From positions 455,159-519,158 of the forward strand of contig NZ_SOSC01000002.1 in the NCBI RefSeq assembly GCF_005049285.1: a stretch of DNA of 64,000 nt, in the 5' to 3' direction. Under the pieces are notes generated by a model that was not told the DNA's origin, did no database searches, and saw nothing but the letters and a program-made list of their open reading frames with translations. The DNA comes from Halorientalis salina. GTDB taxonomy: Archaea > Halobacteriota > Halobacteria > Halobacteriales > Haloarculaceae. Position 1 is the stretch's first letter. The number at the start of each line of letters is the position of its first letter. The translations under genes and the position numbers were made by a program. Shown here in pieces: positions 28,158 to 34,906 of this stretch.

Positions 28158-28472
28158 GGAGCAGTTGGCAGCGGCGAGTGCCAGCATCCGCGCGAGCTTG
28201 CGAGCGCGGTTCACTGTCAGAGCAAGCTCTGACAAGCCCCCGTTCGTTCCTGGAGTCTCTCACGGGGACACCGCGAGCGCGCCGCTGGCGCGTCTCGCGG
28301 CCTTTTTCACCCATGTACACGAGAGCTTGCTCTCGTGTGCCCACCAGAAATCTCCGATTTCTGGGGATGTTTTTGCCGCGAGTGGTTCCCGCAGGGCCAG
28401 CGGCCCGAGGAAACCCGAGCGGGAAAAAGATGGACCGACGGTCTTTTCTCCCGAGGTAGCAGAGCGATAGGT
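28158..28472. repeat. Hairpin-rich spacer with at least four perfect inverted repeats
   Basis: 315 bp without a gene. It holds GTCAGAGC-AA-GCTCTGAC (28215-28234, 9-bp stem), a GC hairpin of 13 bp (28271-28300) followed by a T run, ACACGAGAGC-TT-GCTCTCGTGT (28317-28338, 10-bp stem), CCAGAAATC-TCC-GATTTCTGG (28344-28364, 9-bp stem) and the weak GGGCC-AGC-GGCCC (28394-28406). These look like clustered REP-type or structured RNA elements; the last ones would lie in the 5' leader of the gene at 28473. Confidence 0.7.
28271..28306 (+). terminator. GC hairpin followed by T-tract
   Basis: CCGCGAG-CGCGCC pairs with GGCGCG-CTCGCGG around a GCT loop with one bulged T, and is followed directly by CCTTTTT. 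This is the strongest terminator-like structure after the 27.9-28.2 kb genes, though archaeal termination needs only the T-tract. Confidence 0.45.
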
Positions 28473-28886
28473 ATGGACGGAGGCGGGAGCAGCGACATGA
28501 CCCTGGCGTTCGAGCTCGACGCGCTCAAACAGCTCGCTCACCCGGACGAAGTGTTCAACGACGCACGCCAATGGAGCGAGTACGTCGGCGTCGTCTCCGA
28601 GAAGCCGACGTACGTCGTGACCAACTTCACGCGCAAACACCGCATCAGGCAGGACTTCTTTTCGGGCCCGCGCGGCCGCGAGGAGAGCCTGACGAACGTC
28701 AAATCCCAGTTCGAGACGGACCGGCACGTCTTCGTCGGCACTGACGAGGACGACGCCGACCTCGCCGAGAGCGTCGACTGGGAGTTCCTGCCCATCGAGG
28801 ACGCCGCCGCGGCGGCCGAGTGGGACATGGGCGAACCGGAGTCGCCCGACCAGGACGCCGCGGAGAGCCGCGACGACTGGCCCTGA
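28473..28886 (+). CDS. Conserved haloarchaeal hypothetical protein (DUF7124-like)
   Basis: 137 residues from the ATG at 28473 (MDGGGSSDMTLAFELDALKQL), preceded by the palindrome-rich spacer; a longer in-frame extension upstream would run through the hairpins and is unlikely. Conserved-looking core: ARQWSEYVGVVSEKPTYVVTNFTRKHRIRQDFFSGPRG, then an acidic C-terminus. I recall this sequence type from haloarchaeal genomes as a DUF of unknown function, but no mechanism is visible. Confidence 0.7.
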   Translation: MDGGGSSDMTLAFELDALKQLAHPDEVFNDARQWSEYVGVVSEKPTYVVTNFTRKHRIRQDFFSGPRGREESLTNVKSQFETDRHVFVGTDEDDADLAESVDWEFLPIEDAAAAAEWDMGEPESPDQDAAESRDDWP

Positions 28887-28936
28887 TCGACGGCGAAGGA
28901 CACTGTTTTTTCACGGAGACGGCCCATTCTGCGGAC

Positions 28937-29773
28937 ATGTCCCTGCAAATCGACGACGCCCTCCGAGAGGGGTTCCAGCGGACGTTCGCACGGAGCGGCC
29001 TGCTGCTGGTCGCCGTGTTCGTCGCGTTCGGGTTCGCCAACGCCGTCATCTCGCAGTCGCTCTCACAGCAACTGTTCGAGTGGATGACGTCGTTCGACCA
29101 GCCCATCCCACAGGAGGGGGCACCGTTCGGTCCCCGGATGGACCAGGAAACGCCGTTCGCACTGCCGATCCCGCTGCCAGCGCTCGCGCTGTTGTCGCTG
29201 CTCACGGTACTGATCGCGGAGGCAATCCACATCGTCGCGATCCGCGTGTTCGCCAGCGAGAACACCGAGTCGATACCGGATGGCGCGGCGACACGACGGA
29301 TCGGCCTGGCGACGATCAACGGCGTGGTCGGCGGGATCGTCGCGGGAGTCCTCACCGTCCTCGGACTGATCCTCCTGATCGTCCCGGGGATCTACGTCGC
29401 CATCTCGCTGTTTTTCGTCAGACAGGAGATCGCCGTCGCGGACAAGAACTTCGTCGACGCCCTGGCCGATAGCTGGAGCCTGACCGACGGCGACCGCTGG
29501 GAGTTGCTCGGCCTCGCGATCATCGTGATCGTGATCAATCTCGTCGCGAGCAGCCCGACCACGGTCCTGTTCTTCCTCGACCAGGCCATCGGGACGGCCG
29601 TGAGTCTCGTCGTCAGCGGGCTCACCACCGTCTTCGGCATCGCCGTCGCGACGCGCGCCTACGAACAGCTCCGCCGCGAGCGCGAGGCCGACCTCGGCCT
29701 CGACGGTGAGAACGGGAGCGACGACGTGGCAGGCACCGACACCGGCTGGAACACCGGCAACAACGGGGTCTGA
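28937..29773 (+). CDS. Haloarchaeal multi-pass membrane protein of unknown function
   Basis: 278 residues from the ATG at 28937 (MSLQIDDALREGFQRTFAR). About six hydrophobic segments: GLLLVAVFVAFGFANAVI, LPALALLSLLTVLIAEAIHIVAI, GVVGGIVAGVLTVLGLILLIVPGIYVAISLFF, then ELLGLAIIVIVINLVAS and AVSLVVSGLTTVFGIAVAT. The motif PGIYVAISLFFVRQEIAVADKN-(F)-VDALADSW is shared by the haloarchaeal family of glycerophosphodiesterase-membrane-domain-like proteins. Short Gly/Asp-rich C-terminal tail. No enzymatic motif. Confidence 0.68.
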   Translation: MSLQIDDALREGFQRTFARSGLLLVAVFVAFGFANAVISQSLSQQLFEWMTSFDQPIPQEGAPFGPRMDQETPFALPIPLPALALLSLLTVLIAEAIHIVAIRVFASENTESIPDGAATRRIGLATINGVVGGIVAGVLTVLGLILLIVPGIYVAISLFFVRQEIAVADKNFVDALADSWSLTDGDRWELLGLAIIVIVINLVASSPTTVLFFLDQAIGTAVSLVVSGLTTVFGIAVATRAYEQLRREREADLGLDGENGSDDVAGTDTGWNTGNNGV

Positions 29774-29811
29774 TCCCGGCGTTTTTCTCCGATGAGGTCG
29801 TAGTTCGCGTG

Positions 29812-30090
29812 ATGACAGACCCCGAGATCGACGTGGAGGTCGAGGTAGAGGTCGGCGTGGATTCGGACGAAATCGACGTCGAGATCGGCGAGAGCCGCGA
29901 GTTCGAGGCGGAACTGGAGGCCGACGGGCTCGAAATCGAGATCGAGGCCGAAATCGAGGTCGACGGCGCGGTCGACGACGAGACCGAGGGGAAAGGGTAC
30001 GTCGAACTGGACGCCGAAGACGCAGAGGACGCGCCCGATGAAACGGCAGACGAGGCGAACTCGGAAGCTGCCGAGGACGACGCGGAGTAA
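29812..30090 (+). CDS. Extremely acidic small protein with alternating Glu/hydrophobic pattern
   Basis: 92 residues (ATG at 29812; a GTG lies one codon upstream). Residues 5-48 alternate acidic and aliphatic side chains almost perfectly (IDVEVEVEVGVDSDEIDVEIG, then LEIEIEAEIEVDG), the pattern of amphipathic beta strands; the C-terminal 40 residues are Asp/Glu/Ala-rich and probably disordered. Nearly half of all residues are acidic, with one Arg and one Lys. Coding potential is plausible (own ATG, codon usage like neighbours) but low complexity makes similarity useless; could be a halophilic beta-sheet protein or a spurious frame. Confidence 0.5.
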   Translation: MTDPEIDVEVEVEVGVDSDEIDVEIGESREFEAELEADGLEIEIEAEIEVDGAVDDETEGKGYVELDAEDAEDAPDETADEANSEAAEDDAE

Positions 30091-30153
30091 CCGGTCGACG
30101 GCGCGTCGTCCGGGTTCGCGTCGTTTAACCGGATGAAGTCCCAACCGGGACCA

Positions 30154-30687
30154 ATGGCAGAACCGCGTGTCCCGGGATCGGGGGGAGACGGCATCGAGTT
30201 GCCCTGCGGCGAGACGATCACACCCCACGACCTCGACATGGGGTTGCGGGAGTTCGAGTGCGCCTGTGGCGACAGCCACGCGGTCGTCATGGACATGCAC
30301 CCGCTGGGTCGGTTCGTCCCGGAATCGCTGGCCGACGTGCTGCGGGCCACGGTCGAACCCGCCGACGAGTTCGACGAGTTCACCACCGCACACCTGATGG
30401 GCATCGTCATGGAGGAGTTCCCCGAGGCCGTCGTCGCCGAGGACCTCTCGGAGGACGGCCAGGTGGGCTACGCGATGCTGTGGCTCAGCGACTTCGACTC
30501 GCGGCGACTCCACGAGGTGGTCGTGGAACTGCTGGTCGAACTCATGGAACACGCCATGAGTCACGCCGGCGACGACGACGCGATGGCCGAGTTCGAGGCG
30601 CAGATGCTCGAATTCGACGTCGCGGAGTTCGTGGACGCGTACCGCCGCGAACGGGACTTCGAGTCCGAACACGATTCGGCCATATAA
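30154..30687 (+). CDS. Conserved haloarchaeal hypothetical protein (DUF5815-like)
   Basis: 177 residues from the ATG at 30154 (MAEPRVPGSGGDGIELPCGET); an ATG seven codons upstream is possible. The N-terminal part has LPCGE...CACGDSHAVVMDMHPLGRF, three cysteines that could hold a metal with a histidine, followed by an all-helical region ending in an acidic helix (FEAQMLEFDVAEFVDAYRRER). I recall similar proteins as a haloarchaea-only DUF. Stands alone before an AT-rich patch. Confidence 0.65.
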   Translation: MAEPRVPGSGGDGIELPCGETITPHDLDMGLREFECACGDSHAVVMDMHPLGRFVPESLADVLRATVEPADEFDEFTTAHLMGIVMEEFPEAVVAEDLSEDGQVGYAMLWLSDFDSRRLHEVVVELLVELMEHAMSHAGDDDAMAEFEAQMLEFDVAEFVDAYRRERDFESEHDSAI

Positions 30688-30818
30688 TAGCTCAACTGCC
30701 AGTCCCAACAATACCAGGTAGAGGCAATACTTCAGTGTGAGATTTTGAGAGAGTGTCGCTTCTATCCAGTGGCTATTTTATTGGTTTTGTAATGAATACC
30801 AGAGATAATCTTAGCTCT

Positions 30819-31295
30819 TTAATCCCAACACAGGGTAGCAGCATCGGCGAAATCAATCAACCATGAGCCGAATCTCGATATCGGGCCGGCAAAGTCTTCA
30901 CGCTCTAGTGCATCCTGACGTGCCCTATCGAGATTCCTGCTACAGGCGTGATGACAGTCATGAATACGTTGCTTTTGCTCCCTAGTTAGAGGTGCTAAGC
31001 CCCGATAATCATCACCCAAGGACCACCGACGCCATTTGAGGTCGCTATTTTCATTGGGAAATCTCTCATACAGTTGCCTAAAATCCTGATGTAGAAAATC
31101 CCTCTCAGAATTTCCTTCTTCATCTGGATCCACCGCTCCAAGACGGCGAGCACTCAGATCTGAGAGACGTTCATATGAGTACCGTTCTCTGAGTGTTTCC
31201 AGGCGTTCCTGCAAGAAACCCTCGTTGTTGGATGGGTCAGGTTCGTTTGGGAGTTGTTGGTCGGACAGGTTTATGCCGTCGTTGTCCGCACTCAT
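30819..31295 (-). CDS. Orphan hypothetical protein in an AT-rich patch
   Basis: 158 residues, mostly helical and charged, with no recognisable motif; notable segments are LQERLETLRERYSYERLSDLSARRLGA and REQKQRIHDCHHACSRNLDRARQDAL, the latter with two Cys and three His in nine residues. Base composition and codon use (many A/T third positions, AGA/ATA-type codons) differ sharply from every neighbour, pointing to recent acquisition. Spacers on both sides are also AT-rich. No phage or IS gene is visible next to it. Function unknown. Confidence 0.55.
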   Translation of the reverse strand: MSADNDGINLSDQQLPNEPDPSNNEGFLQERLETLRERYSYERLSDLSARRLGAVDPDEEGNSERDFLHQDFRQLYERFPNENSDLKWRRWSLGDDYRGLAPLTREQKQRIHDCHHACSRNLDRARQDALEREDFAGPISRFGSWLIDFADAATLCWD

Positions 31296-31517
31296 GACAC
31301 TAAATTGTCGAGATGGCGGAATAAGTTTTTGGACACGCTATTAACACTGAACAAACAGGTAATTGAGAATATAAGTGAAGATTATAAGAATACCCTCATT
31401 CTTTGGAATGCATATATTATACAGGGGAAAAACACAGGTCTACCCTTTTGTGTAGTGAATCTATTCTCGTCCGACGGATGATGACACGGCCAGAGCGGGA
31501 GCCGTTACGTGGTTTGT

Positions 31518-31531
31518 GACGTGTTCACGTC
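31518..31531. promoter_or_regulatory. Perfect palindrome GACGTGTTCACGTC, operator candidate
   Basis: A 6-2-6 inverted repeat, 19 bp upstream of a TATA-like GTTTAATG (31550-31556) that itself lies about 28 nt before the ATG at 31582. The position, just upstream of BRE/TATA, suits a transcription factor site, possibly for the small winged-helix-like product of that gene. Confidence 0.4.
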
Positions 31532-31581
31532 CGACGTATGTCTGACGCTGTTTAATGTGATAGCAGGGCGTGTGTATTCGT

Positions 31582-31809
31582 ATGCGCTTACGTCAGGGCG
31601 AGTTCGAACGGATCCGGTCCGTGCTCGACGACACTGACGCCGACGAACCACTGACAGCGCGTGAGATTCTGGACCTGCTGGACGAACACGGCGAGGAGTT
31701 CGAGAGTGCCCACCGCATCGCGACGGTGCTCGGCCGCCGTGCGGAGACGGGTGACGTCGAGGTCATCCGGGACCAGCCCTACCGATATCGGTTCCAGGAC
31801 GGTTCGTGA
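31582..31809 (+). CDS. Small winged-helix-like protein
   Basis: 75 residues from the ATG at 31582 (MRLRQGEFERIRSVL), chosen over a GTG four codons upstream because a TATA-like box lies 28 nt before it (leaderless). Helices LTAREILDLLDEHG and SAHRIATVLGRRAETG plus the terminal strands VEVIRDQPYRYRF give a winged-helix topology. It could be a small DNA-binding regulator; no partner is adjacent and the flanking spacers are long. Confidence 0.6.
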   Translation: MRLRQGEFERIRSVLDDTDADEPLTAREILDLLDEHGEEFESAHRIATVLGRRAETGDVEVIRDQPYRYRFQDGS

Positions 31810-32197
31810 TCGCCGTGGACCGGCGGCCGGTGTCAGTATTCCGTCATGTCCAGGACCGTCCAGTGTGCCGTCGACGCGGGCGTGTCCCGTGACGGGACGA
31901 CAACGGCATCGACAAGCGTGTTTTCCGGAGGTAAGTGTACGCAATCGGTATCAAAACTTGATCTTCTGGTGGGAGTTTCAGAAGCGATGATGATATCAAT
32001 GAGAAGCAACCAATACTGCGATAGACACGAGTCCCCCGACTCGAACGGCTGTTCGCCCTCCAACAGCGAACATCGGGGCACCAATACCGTTGGCGACAGA
32101 CCGAACAGTCGGAGTCGGGGACGGGATCGATCGAACCGTGACACGGAACGAAGACAGAAGGGATATATCGGCGACCGATAAACAATCGCCGAGCACG
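31810..32197. other. Long spacer with a short coding-like remnant on the minus strand
   Basis: 388 bp with no convincing complete gene. On the minus strand, codons ending at a TGA at 31833-31835 read NTLVDAVVVPSRDTPAS-TAHWTVLDMTEY, with native codon preference, but no start codon or longer frame is found upstream, so this may be a truncated 3' gene end. The rest (about 31950-32190) is AT-richer and holds a TATA-like GGATATATCGG near 32160, 35 bp before the lipoprotein ATG. Confidence 0.35.
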
Positions 32198-33991
32198 ATG
32201 TCAGTTCGGCAGCAGGTCCCCGACACCACGAGACGGCAGTTGCTGGCCGCGGCGAGCGTGGGAGCCGCGGGTTCGACCAGCGGGTGTCTGGGACGGCTGC
32301 GGTCGATCTTCGGCTGGCAGATCAACGGGTCGGTGAGTCTCAAAATCGGGACGCTCCCGGCCGACACCGACCCGTACGCATTACGCATCGCACGGCAGGT
32401 CAAAGACTGGTTCTCGACGGCGGGGATCAACACGCAGGTCGTCCCGATGGCCGAGAAGGAACTGCGCCAGCAGGTCCTGTTACAGCACGGGTTCGACGTG
32501 TTCGTCGGCCGACTCCCCCACGCAAAGCGGCGGCCGGACGAACTCTACTCGCTGTTACATTCGACGGGCGTTCCCTCCCCCGGCTGGCAGAACCCCTTCG
32601 GGTACGCGAACCTCCGGGTCGACGACTTACTGGAGAGCCAGCGGCGGGCGACCGGATCGGAGCGATACGACGCGGTCGCCGGTATCCAGCGCAGTATCGC
32701 TCGGACCCAGCCCTTTAGCATCGTCGGGTTCCCCGACGACATCCGAGCCGCTCGCAGCGATCGGTACACGAACTGGGAGAGCGCCGACCTCCGCTCGCCG
32801 CTGGGCTATTTCACGCTCGAACGCGCCGGCGGCGACGTCGAGACCCCCGGTGAACTCCGGGTCGCGACGACGCGTGGACGGACGGTCGGGAACCTCAATC
32901 CCCTGGCCGTCGAGTTCCGCGACCGCGGGCCGATCACCGACCTCCTGTACGACTCCCTGGGTCGTCGATACGGGGACGGCGGCACGGTCGAGCCGTGGCT
33001 CGCGAGGTCCTGGGAGTTCGAGGACGGCGGCGAGGAGCCCCGGGTGGAAGTCCGGATACGCCCGGACCTCGTCTGGCACGACGGGGAGTCCCTGACCGCC
33101 GAGGACGTGCGGTTCACTTATGACTTCCTCCGGGATACGAGCGCCGACACCAACGAGAGCCGGATCCCGGTGCCGCGGTACCAGGGGGAAACGAGTATCG
33201 TGAACGAGGTCCGCATCCTCGGCAGCAACAGGATCGAACTCCAGTTCACGGACTGTTCGCGGGAGGTGGCCATGCAGGCACTGACCGTTCCGATCCTCCC
33301 GGCCCACGTCTGGCGACAGCGGCGGAATCCCGCGACCGTCGGCGGACTGTCGGTCAGCGACATGGTGACCGAAGCGCTGGTGACGGACAACATCCCCCCG
33401 GTCGGGAGCGGACCGATGCAGTTCGAGAACGATCCCGGGGGACGGCTCGTCCTCACGCGGTTCGACGACCACTTCCTCCACAACCGGACGACCCTCGACG
33501 GGCCGGACTGGCTGGACGACGGGCTGGCGTTCGACCGGCTGGTCGTTCGCGTGGCCGTCTCGGAGCTGACCGCCGCCGGCTCGGTGGCGGACGGGACCGT
33601 CGACGCGGCCGTCTCGCCGCTCGGGGCGAAAGCGATTCCCAGCATCGAGGACAGCGACGAGACCGAGCAACTGGTCGAACAGTCGCCCTCGTTTTACTTC
33701 GTCGGCTACAACGCACGGCGCTCGCCGCTGACGAACCCCCGGTTCCGGCACCTGCTGGGTCGGCTCATCGACGAGAAGTACATCGTCGAGGAGGTGTTCG
33801 ACGGGCACGCGACGCCGGGCGTGAGTCCGCTGACGGGGAGCGACTGGCTCCCGTCCGACCTGGAATGGGCCGACGGCGACCCCATAACCCCGTTCTACGG
33901 CTCGGACGGCGAACTGGATCTGGAACAGGTAGAACAAGCCCTCCGACGGGCCGGCTACCAATACAACGACGGAAACGTCGTGAAACGGTAA
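32198..33991 (+). CDS. Family-5 (peptide/nickel type) solute-binding lipoprotein with swapped lobes
   Basis: 597 residues from the ATG at 32198 (MSVRQQVPDTTRRQLLAAAS); a longer frame upstream lacks the signal at its N-terminus. Residues 12-30 are a Tat signal with lipobox TSGC (Cys30), so the protein is membrane-anchored outside. Residues 218-597 contain the usual N-lobe and dimer region (LNPLAVEFRDRGPITDLLYDSLG; VRIRPDLVWHDGESLTAEDVRFTYD; then LTNPRFRHLLGRLIDEKYIVEEVFDG). The C-lobe, which normally follows, is instead found before it at residues 46-194 (SLKIGTLPADTDPYALRIAR, VKDWFSTAGINTQVVPM, FDVFVGRL, DDLLESQRRATG). No permease or ATPase genes lie nearby. Ligand unknown. Confidence 0.85.
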   Translation: MSVRQQVPDTTRRQLLAAASVGAAGSTSGCLGRLRSIFGWQINGSVSLKIGTLPADTDPYALRIARQVKDWFSTAGINTQVVPMAEKELRQQVLLQHGFDVFVGRLPHAKRRPDELYSLLHSTGVPSPGWQNPFGYANLRVDDLLESQRRATGSERYDAVAGIQRSIARTQPFSIVGFPDDIRAARSDRYTNWESADLRSPLGYFTLERAGGDVETPGELRVATTRGRTVGNLNPLAVEFRDRGPITDLLYDSLGRRYGDGGTVEPWLARSWEFEDGGEEPRVEVRIRPDLVWHDGESLTAEDVRFTYDFLRDTSADTNESRIPVPRYQGETSIVNEVRILGSNRIELQFTDCSREVAMQALTVPILPAHVWRQRRNPATVGGLSVSDMVTEALVTDNIPPVGSGPMQFENDPGGRLVLTRFDDHFLHNRTTLDGPDWLDDGLAFDRLVVRVAVSELTAAGSVADGTVDAAVSPLGAKAIPSIEDSDETEQLVEQSPSFYFVGYNARRSPLTNPRFRHLLGRLIDEKYIVEEVFDGHATPGVSPLTGSDWLPSDLEWADGDPITPFYGSDGELDLEQVEQALRRAGYQYNDGNVVKR

Positions 33992-33994
33992 TTC

Positions 33995-34789
33995 GTGGTC
34001 GAAATACCCTTCTCCGCACAGGTCATCGCCGTCGTTCTCAGCCTCGTCGGCGTCGCGGCCCTGACCATCGTCGGACCGCGACAGCTGAAAACGACCGCCA
34101 GGTCGTTCCGCGACCGCTTGCGGGCCGCCGGCCCGTCACTGGGCGTGCTCGCTGTCGTCCTCGTCCTCAACAGTCTCATCCGGGACGCCGGGGGCGACCT
34201 CTCGTGGCTCATCGGGATCAACATCACCGGGTACATCCACGCCATCGAAGGGGCGATCGTCGCGGACATCCAGTCGCTGGCGACGCCAGCGCTGACCGAG
34301 TACTTCTCCTTCATCTACGTCTACGGCTACGCGTTCCTGCTGATCTTCCCGGTCGTGTTGTACCTCGCACTGGAGAACGCGGAGCCGTTGCGGGAGATGA
34401 CCATCGCCTACACGCTGAACTACGCCATCGGACTGGTGTGTTACACCCTCTTTATCTCCTTTGGCCCGCGTAACCTCATCGCCGAGCAGGTCCAGTCGCT
34501 CCTCTACACCGACTGGCCGAAATCACAACTCATCACCAGCCAGGTCAACCGGAACACGAACGTCTTCCCCTCGCTGCACAGTTCGCTCTCGACCACCGTC
34601 GCCCTGCTGGCCTACCGGACCAGAGCCGAGTACCCCGCGTGGACCTACCTGGCGATCCCGATCGGAACGAGCGTCGCCATCGCGACGATGTACCTGGGCA
34701 TCCACTGGGCGACCGACGTCGTCACCGGGATCGCGCTGGGGGTCTTCAGCGTCTACGCGGCCGAATGCATCCGGAAGCGCACGGCCTGA
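33995..34789 (+). CDS. PAP2-superfamily membrane phosphatase/phosphotransferase
   Basis: 264 residues, GTG start at 33995 three bases after the lipoprotein stop. About six membrane helices. Phosphatase motifs: PSLHSS around residue 190 (the PSGH box) and TMYLGIHWATDVVTG around 232 (the H-x3-D box); the first K-x6-RP box is degenerate. The order and the LH in box 2 resemble the inositol-phosphorylceramide-synthase-like branch (PAP2_3). It probably acts on a lipid phosphate at the membrane. Immediate proximity to the lipoprotein gene suggests co-transcription. Confidence 0.8.
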   Translation: MVEIPFSAQVIAVVLSLVGVAALTIVGPRQLKTTARSFRDRLRAAGPSLGVLAVVLVLNSLIRDAGGDLSWLIGINITGYIHAIEGAIVADIQSLATPALTEYFSFIYVYGYAFLLIFPVVLYLALENAEPLREMTIAYTLNYAIGLVCYTLFISFGPRNLIAEQVQSLLYTDWPKSQLITSQVNRNTNVFPSLHSSLSTTVALLAYRTRAEYPAWTYLAIPIGTSVAIATMYLGIHWATDVVTGIALGVFSVYAAECIRKRTA

Positions 34790-34831
34790 CGCGTCGCTCG
34801 ACCGGGCCAGACGCCGACGTGGACGTGAATA

Positions 34832-34865
34832 CGAATTTCGAAATTCGATTGCGACGTTCGCAATC
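34832..34865. promoter_or_regulatory. Two adjoining palindromes upstream of carB, operator candidate
   Basis: CGAATTTCGAAATTCG (34832-34847) is a perfect 16-bp palindrome; it shares its last base(s) with GATTGCGA-CGT-TCGCAATC (34847-34865), a perfect 8-3-8 inverted repeat. Both lie immediately before the TATA-like element at 34877 and are AT-richer than the surroundings, the typical place for an archaeal activator or repressor site. Confidence 0.55.
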
Positions 34866-34876
34866 TTTCGCCGAAC

Positions 34877-34883
34877 TTATTAC
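34877..34883 (+). promoter_or_regulatory. TATA box of carB
   Basis: TTATTAC, about 27 nt before the carB ATG at 34907, so the transcript is probably leaderless. Confidence 0.5.
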
Positions 34884-34906
34884 GATGTACGAACTCGGGT
34901 CGGGTA

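Noticed and set aside
31254..31481. 75-codon plus-strand frame in the AT-rich patch
   Set aside because: Overlaps the 5' end of the orphan gene antisense, has no promoter or ribosome site and no protein-like pattern.
31846..32181. 111-codon plus-strand frame before the lipoprotein
   Set aside because: Ser/Arg/Asn-rich, no fold pattern, and it crosses the probable promoter of the lipoprotein gene.
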